Below are positions 22,301 to 34,300 of a stretch of DNA of 64,000 nucleotides, one piece after another. Numbering within the stretch: position 1 is the stretch's first letter; every line of letters starts with the position of its first letter. The position numbers were made by a program, and so were the translations under genes. The notes beneath the pieces were generated by a model. The model was not told where the DNA came from. It saw only the letters and a list, made by a program, of their open reading frames with translations, and searched no databases. The DNA is from Dipteris shenzhenensis (lineage: Eukaryota; Polypodiophyta; Polypodiopsida; Gleicheniales), in the NCBI GenBank assembly GCA_047967505.1, contig CM106539.1; one strand, given 5' to 3'.

Positions 22301-25300
22301 CTCAGGGAGAGTAAAATTGATGCTCCGTTACCTGGCAGGACTCGCAGTGTAGCAAGGCACATGGAAGGTGCTAATTCAGTGGAATCAGCATATGCAGGTA
22401 TTCTTCTTGATGAGGAGGAGCCTGCCACATTCGAAGAGGCAAAGGACAATGTGCGTTGGATGAATGCCATGCACGATGAGTTGCAGTCCATTGCAAAAAA
22501 TCAGACTTGGGATGTTGTAGACTTGCCACCGGGTAAACATGCCATTGGCACACGATGGGTTTTCAAGGTCAAACGGAAGCCAGATGGCTCCATTGATAGA
22601 TATAAGGCAAGGCTGGTTGCTAAAGGCTATGCTCAGAAAAAGGGCATAGATTATGAGGAGACATTCGCTCCTACATCCCGGATGACCACCATCCGATCCG
22701 TTATTGCAATGGCTGCACATTTTGAGTGGAATGTTCATCAGTTGGACATAAAAACAGCCTTCTTAAATGGGGACTTGCTGGAAGAGGTGTATGTCAAACA
22801 ACCTCCAGGCTTTGAAATTACAGCAAATGCACTTCAAGTATGCAAGCTCAACAAAGCTTTATATGGGCTGAAACAGGCCCCTCGTGCATGGTATGCTAAG
22901 ATCCATGCCTTTTTGACCAGCAAGGGGCTGCACAATAGTCCTACTGAGAGCACCCTCTACATCAAGATGGATGGGGGGGAAATTTTAGTCATCCGTCTTT
23001 ATGTCGATGACTTACTGCTCACAGGGTCCAATGAAGACAAAATTGCAGATTTCAAAGCTGATTTGCAGACCAACTTTGACATGTCAGATTTGGGGCTGCT
23101 TCACTTTTATTTGGGGATCCAGTTCTCTCATGAGAGACGTGGCACTGTTATGTCTCAGTCCAAGTATGTTCAGAAACTCTTGGACAGATTTAACATGCAT
23201 GATTGTAAGCCCATAGCCACTCCCATGGAGCCGGGGCTGAAACTCACAATGCATGATGCAGGAGAATTAGTTGATGCCACACTTTACAGTCAGGCTGTTG
23301 GATGCCTCATATATCTTTGCAACACTAGGCTGCTTCACTTTTATTTGGGGATCCAGTTCTCTCATGAGAGACGTGGCACTGTTATGTCTCAGTCCAAGTA
23401 TGTTCAGAAACTCTTGGACAGATTTAACATGCATGATTGTAAGCCCATAGCCACTCCCATGGAGCCGGGGCTGAAACTCACAATGCATGATGCAGGAGAA
23501 TTAGTTGATGCCACACTTTACAGTCAGGCTGTTGGATGCCTCATATATCTTTGCAACACTAGACCTGATATTCAGTTTGTAGTATCTCAGGTGAGCAGGT
23601 ACATGCACAGCCCAAAAACTATGCATTGGCAGGCAGTTAAGCGCATCTTCCGTTATTTGCAGGGCACGAAGTCTTTTGGCTTGCTATTTCCCAGGGGGGG
23701 TGATTTGCAGATGCATGCCTACAGTGATTCAGATTGGGCTGGTGATTATGACACTAGGCAGTCCACTAGTGGCAATTGTTTCTTTTTGGGTAAATCTTGC
23801 ATTTCGTGGATGAGCAAGAAACAATCTATAGTGGCTACCTCATCATGTGAAGCTAAGTACAGGGCAGCTTTCACAGCAACAGCTGAATGTGTCTGGTTGC
23901 GACGTCTATTTGCTGATCTTCATCTGTCTTTGGAGGGTCCTTCTCCAATTCTCACTGATAGTCAGAGTGCCATTGCAGTGGCAAAGAATCCAGTGTTTCA
24001 TGCTCGCATGAAGCACATTGAGGTTCACTATCACTACGTCAGAGAGAAGTTGCATGCAGGAGAGATCAGTATGATCTTTGTGTCCGCACATGACAACGTT
24101 GCAGATATTTTCACCAAAGCACTACCACGTGAAAAGTTTGAGGCATTTCGCAGTGCCCTGAACTTATATCCGTTTGGTGATTGATCAGCCTTGTATATGA
24201 CATTGGCACTGCAGGGGGTGTTAGAATTATAGATATAATTCAGCAGTGACCAATGTAATTTAATAAGCTAGTTAGGGGCATTTTTTCCTCTTTAAGAGGT
24301 TTTTTCCCTTAACCGCAGTTAGTTCACTAACTATGGTTAGTGACTACTAAGGTTTTGTCACTAGGACAAAACCTTATCTCTCACTCATTGAGTTGTACTC
24401 TTCACACTCTTCTATATGTCTCGAAGTTTTCAGAGCATGGACAACAGCATACAACTCTACTTCATGAGTTGGCCGATTTCGTTGAGAGGGAGAAAGCTTC
24501 TTGCTTTCAAAGGCTACTGGCCTTTCCTCTTGGAGGAGAACTGCTGCTACCGCAATGCCACTTGCATCGGTTTCAAGGAAAAACAGTTTCTGGGGATTAA
24601 CTATTTTTAACACCGGTCCTCAGACCACAGCTTGTTTTATGGTGTTAAAACTTTCCTGTTGATTCTATTCCCATATAAAAGGTACTTTATCTGAGGTCAG
24701 ATCATTCAATGGCGATACTATTTCGAAATATCCTTTGATATGCCTTCGATAAAAATTGGACAAATTCCAAGAATGATCGCAAAGCGGTCAAACTCTTAGG
24801 GATTAGCCAAGTCAGTATCGCAGTCACTTTCTTTGGATCCATTTCTACTCCCTCAGGAGTAATTATGAATCCTAAATTTTCAAGTCTTACCACTAAATAT
24901 TCAAGTCTTACCATACACAGTATAGTTTTCTTTTTATTTACATGAAAATTGGCTTTTCTCAAAGTACTGAACACTATTCTTAAGTGTTCGTGATGCTCAG
25001 TAACACTTTTGCTGAATATAAGAATATCGTCAATAAAGTGTACTACAAACTTTCCGATATACGGACGTAGTAAATCGTTCATAAGCATGACGAATGTAGT
25101 TGGAGCATTGGTAAGTCCAAAGGGCATTACAAAAAACGCATAATGTCCAAACCTACTTCTAAAAGCGGTTTTATGCACATCCTCGGCTCTAATACGAATC
25201 TGATGGTAGCCACATTTAAGATCTATCTTACTGAAAATTACGGCCCCATGTAATGCATCTAGCAAATCATCGATCCGAGCCATTGGATACCTGTGCTTAT

Positions 25301-28300
25301 AGTGATATTATTCAATGCTTTGTAATCTATACAGAGGCTTTCTTCTTCTTTAATATCACTGGCGAAGCAAAAGGTGAGAAACTTGGTTGAATCTACCCCA
25401 ACTTGAAGTATTCTTCCAGTTGTCTTCGTACCTCCGCTTCTTCGGTAAAACTCAACCTATAGGGAGCTCTATTTACAGGTTCCGCCCCCGGGATTAGTTC
25501 AATCTTATGCTGAACATTCCGCTCTGGAGGTAACCCATAAGGTAGTTCATCGCTAAAACAATAAGAGAACTCCTCTGCTATTTGATCAGCCAGCTTGGCC
25601 ATCTCTCCATTTTGGGCAACGTCAGTGCTAGCCAAAGAATCATCAATTGGCTCTATCGATGCTGTACAAAGAAACAAAAACTCTTCTTGAGCTTTTCGAA
25701 TTTCCATTACGGAAACCAACGGTCCTTGAGGTATATCTTTTTCACCTCGTAAGACATGCAGCACATCATTCATCTTGAATTGATAAATGTGCTTTTTCCA
25801 ATCTATGGCTGGATTCTTTCTAGAATGCCAAGCCTTAGCCAGGGCTATGTCTGCATGAGCAAGCTTTGTCATTTCAAAATCAAGCTTCTCAGCATAGTCC
25901 TGAATTTGAAGCTTTAACTGGGTAACCCTTTGGTCCCATACTTCAGTTGAACTTCCATCTGCCATTTTGACTGTATATGCATAGTCAGATGGGCTAGTCT
26001 TTAGTTTCAGCCTCTTTACAAGCTTGGAGTTAATTACATTGTGCGTTGACGCTGAGTCAAACAACACAATGACATCATGATTAGCTACTTGCCCTTTCAT
26101 CTTAATTAACTCCGTATCATGAAAGGCTGTATACCCCGTTGCTGCGGGCTTTGACAGGACATTATCAGGTGCACTAGTTACTAGCTTAGCAACAGACACA
26201 CATAACAAAAGAGATACTGACCTTTGAGAATATCCCGCTAGCTGAATTTGCATCTGTTCTGCTATGGGACTTTCCTCCATTTCCACGTCGTATCATGAAA
26301 GGCTGTATACCCCGTTGCTGCGGGCTTTGACATGACATTATCAGGTGCACTAGTTACTAGCTTAGCAACAGACACACATAACAAAACAGGTATTGGACTT
26401 TGAGAATATCCCGCTAGCTGAATTTGCATCTGTTCTGCTATGGGACTTTCCTCCATTTCCACGTCGCATTTTGAGATCACCATCTCAGCCATCCGACGAT
26501 CTTTGTTTTGTGGACAATCTTTCCACTGATGAGGCTGAAGGCATCCAAAACACAAGCCTTCTCTCCTCGCTTTTTCTCTTTGCTCTGGGTTCAAAGAAGA
26601 CTTCGACCAAGCCCGGGCTGCCATTGGTGTTACTTTTCTTTTCATTCCAATGGTGGTACTTGATTAGGAGTCTCAATTGGTTTCGCCTGCTTGGCTTAAC
26701 CACTAGGCTGTGAGGCACTCCCTTTTTCAATCCACTTCTTCTTAAACCCAGTTTTCTTCGGGTACTCATACCGAGTCCCAACCTGCACAAACCCACTTGG
26801 TCTGTTTCCTTTTGCATCCTCATAGTTCAGGGCTATGGCAATTGCTTCATCTAGCGTGTTCGCATACTTAGCCCGAACTTCCATCTTGATCCGATCATTC
26901 AATCCAAAGATAAAATCTTTTACCTGGATTGACTGAGGTAGAGGTTCATAAACTTTCATTACACTTTCTGTGAACTTATCAGTGTATTCTGCCACTGATA
27001 AATTTCTCTGACGAAGGTTTCGATGCTGATCCCAAGCTCGGGATGCTTCGTCAGGAGGTAAGAAGTGTTTTCTAAATTCTTTTTTAAACCCCTCCCAAGT
27101 AGTGGATGCCACTCCATCTTTCTGCTGTTTTATCCACCATCTGCTGCCTCATTAAACATATGGGTGGCCTCGTGGATTTTCTTCATATCATTCGTGATTT
27201 CATAAATGGTGAAGGCCTCGTCCCATTTGTGTAACCAGGTCTCTATGATATCGGAACTACGGTCAGACATCCGACCAGAATACTTTTCTGGCCTATAATT
27301 GGCAATATTAGGCACCTTAGCCCTCCTAGGCTCGATCGTATGAACACTGGATTCAGGTCCATTGGATCTTTACCTTTCTCTTCACGAGATGGTCTGGTAG
27401 ACATACTATGTACCATTTTCTTGAGCTCGGATTGCCCTACATTTGCTTGTAACTGTTGTGCTAAAATCTGTTGGCAAGGCATCCTCCAATAAGCTAAAAT
27501 CTGTTGGCAAGGCATCCTCTAATAAGGCAATTCTACTAGACAGTGTATGGCTTGCTGGGCGCGACACCTGCAGGGTCGGCTGGACTCTCAACTCTACGGG
27601 ATCCATCTCCCGACTCTACGGGATTCATCCTAGAAGCCTCTTCTTCTATTTCCATTTAGGTTGATGGGTTTTTAAAAAAAAAAATAAAAATAAAAATTTT
27701 AATAATAAAAACAAATAAAACACCGCTTGAAACTGTATTTACAAATCGAAAGTCCAACTTCCAAATTTACAGCTAACTAGGCATATATCACACTGTAACC
27801 AAAACCACTTTTCCCTATGCTAGGGAAACTCCTGCAATTTGAATTAACTTAAACACGGATGCAAATAAACTTAGAAGGCATTGAAAACTCCCTGGCCATT
27901 CATGTAGCATAGAGAGATCAAGTTTTTTTGTATTTGAACCAGATGAATATTCCTGCTGTGGCTCAGCTACACCCTCGTTGCGGACCCAAAACACCTCAGC
28001 TCCCACTTCAATAGTTATCGTCTGCTATCTGCATAGTACTCGCTGATAACCGAGATCTTCAAATAACAAATATCACAAACAAGTCCCGTGACCACACAGT
28101 AATCCTCTACAGGTAGTCGTAACTCCAGTAACCTCACGAGAAACCAACTGCAGCAGGGAAAATGCCTCCTCGAATGTCTATTAGTGTTCTTGCCTGCCTA
28201 CGTAAAGCTTCGTAACCTCCCTACATAGGTGTCATGAAGGTTTATGATATGGCTTCTTCACACAATCTCCGCGATAGTTAAATGCAATCAAAGGCGACAC

Positions 28301-31300
28301 TAGGGTGGTCAATCCGATGGCGAAGAAGACAACCTATGCAACTATTGTAACACACGGACTTCGCACAGTAATTGAACACGAATCGAATGCTTCCAACCAT
28401 ATAATATTCCGCCAGCCCGTCACAACGCCAGCCAATCAATTTGCGTGCAACAACTAGTTCTTCACGCGATGCCAAAAAGCCTTGAAGGTACCAAATTTTG
28501 AACCTGCGGCTGTACGTGATCGCCTCACTATTTCTTCTATCACCAAACTGCTATACGTAACTAATACCACCGAATTCGCGATATAATTACACAACTAGCC
28601 CGTGCTCACAGGCTCGTGTAACCCCGTCTTCCACATCTTCATTCAACGATGAAAATCACCGAAATATTATTGTCAGCTATTCCTGAGGGTAACAACCCGT
28701 AAACTAGCGTGTGCTCCTATTTTAGCCTTTTCTCTCAATCTCGTAAAACAAGATCCCCGCTCCTTTATTGGCTTCCTGGTGGTAGCACGCTAACCTAGCT
28801 CAGGACTGCTTGCCTGGTACCTTAGCAGACAGAGGGACACAACGTCTGCTGAAGGCCTGCAACTAAAAAGGGCAGTCTGGAGAAAGGGTCGAAAGTCCAG
28901 CAGCTCCAGGAAGAGCTGGGCAGTCACAAAACAGAAGTGACAGACCCTCAGGGCTATTCCAATCAAACTGGGGGGAGAAGGGTCAGAAGGTGGTGAAGGG
29001 GAGAAGAAACAGGCGTGGAGGCAGCGGGGAGGAGAAAAGAGGAAAGTGGAGGGTGGCACGACGAGGAGGTGGCAAAACGATCAGATGGGGGGCATGGCCT
29101 GGAGGAGGTGGAATGGGGCAGGTTGGAGATGCCATGCATGATGCATGGAGGGGGCGGTGTGATTGAGCAGCAGGAGGGGCTGGGGGGAGGCAGAAGGAAG
29201 GCAGAAGGGTCAGAAGGTGGTGAAGGGGAGAAGAAACAGGCGTGGAGGCAGCGGGGAGGAGAAAAGAGGAAAGTGGAGGGTGGCACGACGAGGAGGTGGC
29301 AAAACGATCAGATGGGGGGCATGGCCTGGAGGAGGTGGAATGGGGCAGGTTGGAGATGCCATGCATGATGCATGGAGGGGGCGGTGTGATTGAGCAGCAG
29401 GAGGGGCTGGGGGGAGGCAGAAGGAAGGCAGGGGGAAGCGAGGCAATGGGGGAACTTGCTGGAGCAGCTTTCGATCAGTGGAGCTACCCAGCTAGTATTG
29501 GGCTCAACAGCGCACACACCAGAGAGTGCATGTGAGAGTAGGAGGGAGCACCAGGCGGAGCTCACCCTAGAGCAAGCTACTGAAGTCTACGAAGAGGCAC
29601 GTGGTAATCCTTTAGGGGTTCTGTATGTCCATGAAAATCCAAGCTCCAACGACATGGACGATGCACCTGTTGTTGATGCGTCGTGGCCACACACCTAGCA
29701 TTGATAGTTGCCCATGGCGTGGCTGCCTTGCTGGCAGCTTTGCGGACACAGCAGGACAACAGGCACAGCAGGACAGCAGGCACCTGTACGGCAGACACAG
29801 CAGGACAGCAGGCACCTGTACGGCAGCTGATGTCATCTGCAGCATGCTGATGCCATCGACAGTTACAGGCACAGTCTGCAGGTTCAGGCAAAGTGCTGAT
29901 GTCATCTGCAGGTGCTGGTACAGGTTGGCAGCCAGTCCAGGCCTGCCGCAGGTTGCCATGTGGCAGGTCAGGGCAGATGGCAGCAGCAGCAGACCAGTTC
30001 CGGTCCACCATAAGGGTTTGGCCGGGACTCCATTCCTATTTACGGGGCTTCTCTCCCCATCATTAGCATTAGCTCTAGCCTCCAGTAAAGATTCAGCCGA
30101 GTGCAGCAGTTATGGAGCAGTAGAGGAGCAGTCTGCCTCTTCTAGACTGCTCCTCTATCTCCATTTCCACAAGAAATCCCAGTTGTATTCTCTCCTACGG
30201 GCCAGCGTTTGTGCTTACCAGAAATGGATCATCCCAAGAGGCGATCTTCATAACTGGTGCTGTCGTGGCCAACCGTTGCAAGTTATGGAAGGCCTGCAAA
30301 GCTTTGCCTATGACTTGGAACTTTTTGTCTGCATGTCTTTACCCCCTTGAGTAAATATGTAAGAGGGGTTGCGTATGTTGAAAAACCCTCCATGTGCGAG
30401 CTGTATGCTTGATACAAATTGGATCTCTTGGGCCGTCGTGGGGACAGCCCAACTTGTGATAGCTTGGATCTTCTCAGGGTCCAATCGAATCCCTTGAGCA
30501 CTAATGATGTAGCCCAAATACTGAATTTCCAGCAATCCAAGTTCACTTTTCTTTGCGTTTAGATATAGCTGCTATGATCGGCGTAATAATAATATTACGT
30601 TTATCGGTCCCACACTATTGGGGCTTGGCTGGATACCTCCTCCCCCATCCTGCCATTTTCCCACTCATTCAGCATTTTTTCTGCTTTGCTGGGGCTCATC
30701 CAGCTTAGCAACCCTCTTTGCCTTCTCCTGGCTATGGAACATTTTCAGTAATATTGGGCTGTGGCCCAGCGATGTATGTCTAGATCTTTCTTGTCTAGGT
30801 GACAAGTCACATGTACATGTTAGACTGTCGCCTGACCAAGATCTGGTGAACAGGGACTCCTATGGCACATGATGATTTGAAGGTCAAGCAAGTGATGATT
30901 GGCCTAGTCATGGCACGTCACATGATATTTACCGACTGCAGTCAGACTCTGTACACAAATTCCTCCTTCCCGATCACCACTTAACTTGATCGAGCTTGAC
31001 AGTATGACCAGATTAAGATGGGTACAGAGGTTACTGAGGGTAATGAATAGTATCCACGTCATAGCGGTGATGATTAGGATTTTACTCTCAATAGTTGAAT
31101 TGTATTGCACAATTTCATGATTTGTAATTGATCATTAAATGCTTAACCAATGGGTTGTTTATACATGCTCATTACATGGAATGAGTTCTATGAAGTGACT
31201 ATGGAAGGTTTGGTCTCTAACGAACATTTTTCATACTTTGTTTCGGCTTGTTTCGGCTAGAATCATGAAGTTGGAACTGTAAATATTAAGTGAGGATATC

Positions 31301-34300
31301 CAAGAGATATCTCAGTATTTTCCTATACATGTAATATAAAATTAAATTACAGGCCATGAGATACACATGAGCTCACACATTTCTTCTCGTATCTTAATGC
31401 TCTTACCTTTGTTGATGAGCACACTTGAATGGATTTCTTCCTTTGCGGCTGTTGTCTTTTAGCTAATGAATGGTTCTGTGAAATATGCAGAAAGATGATG
31501 TGTCAGTGAGAGTACAACAGTCTCACAGAATTTCCGAAATTTCGAAGTCTGATAAACCGTTGATATCTGATAAGGCAGAGGCAACAAAGGTCACTGACAA
31601 ATTACAGATAACCAGGAAAAGCCCTCCCTCAGCAACATTGATAACACAGCGGTGTCAAGATGTCCTTCGCAGCATTATCTCTGCTGAAAAGTTTGGAACA
31701 TTGAGCAACATGCTTAACTGTGGGACGCCATTGGGATCCCTGGACTCTGCTCTTCATATCAAGGCACCCTCGTTGATCTCTGGCTGCCTTGATTTGCATC
31801 TGATTGCTTTAAGGCTGTCTGCAGGAACCTATGGACAAACTCCAGAGATGTTTTCTGCAGATATGCAACAGGTATTGTCTCACTGGGTGTGATTGGTTCT
31901 ATACAAATTGCAATGCTGATTTCACCTGACACCTACAAATTTGGAAAAAGGAAGCCAGCAATACACATATGCAGAAAAGTTCTGCTGTGGTAAATTGTGT
32001 AGAATTACTGCTGTTGAGCTTTTCCCCTATAGTATGTGACCCGCCTAGAGAATGATGGAGCTTTTTTAATGGGCTCTCGTGCAGAAAAGACTCCACAGAA
32101 CCTGCTTCTGATGCTCATGTAGGATAAAAATTTTTCATAGACAAACACATGCATGCACACAGGTATTTTGCGTGCGTGTGTTACTGGTACCATGCACGCA
32201 CCCCCCCTGTGCGCATGTGTGCACACACGCACACACATACATATATACGAATATATGGTTGCTTAAAGGAAACTTTGAAATAATAGGGGAATTTTTATTT
32301 GAGTATGTTGAATTTGAAAGCAGTCAGCTTGTTTTATATAAACCTGATGGCTCGTTTGCTTTGTTTCTTTCTGTTTTCAGGTCTGGAACAGTATCTCGTC
32401 AGTCGGAAATGAGCTTGTCAATTTGGCAAGGACACTTTCTGAGCTGTCAAACAACCTGTACAAGGAACAGGTAACCTATAGATCACCTCATGAAGTGTCA
32501 TTATTACTTCTTGGTTAGTTTACTTACACCATTAAGTATCAGAGGGTAGAATCTTATTTTTCAAAGTTCATGTGGTTTCTTTTCTTTTTTTGGATTGGAA
32601 GTTCTGTTTGTTGATATCACAAGGCATCAAGCTGGATCAAAGATGAGATGTTATCACATCAATGGAGGATTTGGTTGATGTTGCAGATTGCCTCCTACTG
32701 TGCAAGTTCTACCATACCTGTAACTCTATCTAGTGTGCTACCTTGGAGAAGAGAGATTAAAAGGGGCATGGAGTGTTAGAAGGTCAGGGACCCACCTTGA
32801 GCGGCCATATGAGGAGGACAAGGGATCAATAAACTAGGGCAGGTAGTAATACCTGTAGGGGAGCTGATTGCGCCATGTCTAGAGATGAATGCGGAAGTTC
32901 CTGGATCAGAAGTGAGGGCAGCAATGGCTGTGTGACATCAGATCTGCAGATGCAGCAGTACAGGGTTGTGTGGCAGCATGTAGAGATCTCTCGAGAGGAC
33001 TTCCAGAGCCAATCCATAAGCCTGGCAGTGGAGTAGCAGGATCTACGGACTGGAGGCAGCAGAAGGCTCAAGCAGGTCGGCACATATCAGGTCGGGCAGA
33101 TTGCAGACAGGGTTGGCCTGTCTGCAGATTAAGTCGGGTTGTCTGTAGGGGTCAAGGCCCCCTTCCTGGCCTACAAACAGGCTCCCAGTTTGCACCCTTC
33201 CTACAGCCACTGAAGCCTTTTAAGGCCCCACAGACTGAAGGAGTCCTAGCATAGATTCTCTTCTGAAGTTCTCAGCAGTAAGCAATCTTCCTCGATTGCT
33301 GTTTTGCCCAGCAACTTTTGGCTGGATGTGCTCGGCTCATTCCTGAGCAGTTTTCCCACAATTGTGGATGAATGAAGTCTGAGTTCTTTTTCGATATTCT
33401 ATGCTGTATTTTTGGATTGAGATGTCAGTGAGTGAGTGTATCTATCTTGTGTGAGAGGTCAGTCAGGATTTGAGACCATCGTGATGCGTTAGGTTTTCTG
33501 TTCAGCAGTCCCTTTAGTGTATCTATCTTGTGTGAGAGGTCAGTCAGGATTTGAGATCATTCTGATGCGTTAGTTTTGCTGTCCAGCAGTCCCTTTATTC
33601 TAACATGGTATTCGAGCCAAAGGTGGTACCCTCTTGATCTGTTCCGACACACGGAAGGAAGGCGTCCCTCCAACAAGGAGACATTGTTTCAGCAAGATGT
33701 TATAAACAAATCAGTTTTCTGTTTTAGTGTTGCAGTGAGTTCAGAAATTGTGGAGTGTTTTTCAGGCGCTTGCAAATGGCTTCACATATGCCTATTCCCA
33801 ACTTTAGAGAGAGTGGAAAATGGGATGGGAGCAACTATGCCATGTGGAAGGTAAAGCTAATTAGGTTGTGAGGCTGATCTTGGAGATCACGGATGTGAGA
33901 CCAACGATGCATCTCGCATCCTTTCCCTTGAGAATCAATTTTTCACCATGGGGACTAGGAGGAGACCATATTTAGGACCATCTTGCATGGAGGGCAAGAA
34001 ACGCTCCTGAAGGAGACTACACAAAGAGCCAAAGTTATGTTGGGAGTGTTGGAAAGGTCACCTCCCCATCTGTAAGCCCCCATATGAGGAGAGCGTGGGG
34101 GGGGTTGAACCTGGTGTCTGAGAAATGGCCATTTGGGCAGCATCATGGCTGCCATGAGGGCAGACATCTATTTGATGCACATTAAGTAAAGAAGTTTGTG
34201 ATTCCACTCCCCACACATTGTGTGAGCTCTTGGGCTATTCAATCACTCTTCCACTGTGTGTACCCTCTATTGGTCGATTTCTAAGATGGAGTTGGTCCAT

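Larger units (their letters stand above)
17897..24414 (+). mobile_element. Copia-2: near-complete Ty1/copia retrotransposon
   Basis: 5' LTR 17897-18166, primer site 18169-18180, GTAC-rich leader, gag from 19356, protease-integrase to 22030, RT-RNase H to 24184, purine tract, and truncated 3' LTR 24219-24414. The shared 196 LTR bases differ at four sites, all C/T, so insertion is fairly recent. Frames are broken by a gag stop, a 13-bp duplication (21988) and duplications near 20218. It sits inside Gypsy-1. No target-site duplication remains, because the last 74 bases of the 3' LTR and the adjoining Gypsy-1 DNA are missing. Confidence 0.95.
17510..27660 (-). mobile_element. Gypsy-1: chromovirus-type Ty3/gypsy element, split by Copia-2
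   Basis: Minus-strand order is gag (27654-26485), protease/RT N-terminus (26286-25393), RT (25283-24702), partial RNase H (24613-24415), then the Copia-2 insertion, then a chromodomain tail (17890-17510). The rest of RNase H and almost all of the integrase are gone at the Copia-2 junction. This fits a deletion that also took the end of the Copia-2 3' LTR. Tandem duplications of 33 bp (27460) and 176 bp (26113) break or extend its frames. LTRs were not recognised. It lies antisense in intron 1 of the EHD3-like gene. Confidence 0.85.

Noticed and set aside
4350-28500. 24-base near match (CCTTGAAGGTAACAAG...) between about 4352 and about 28472
   Set aside because: Two mismatches in 24 bases with no extension on either side; may be chance in a window this size.
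28963-29565. Overlapping open frames with repeated blocks on both strands
   Set aside because: Shadows of the 227-bp G/A-rich tandem duplication; no family resemblance and no splice context.
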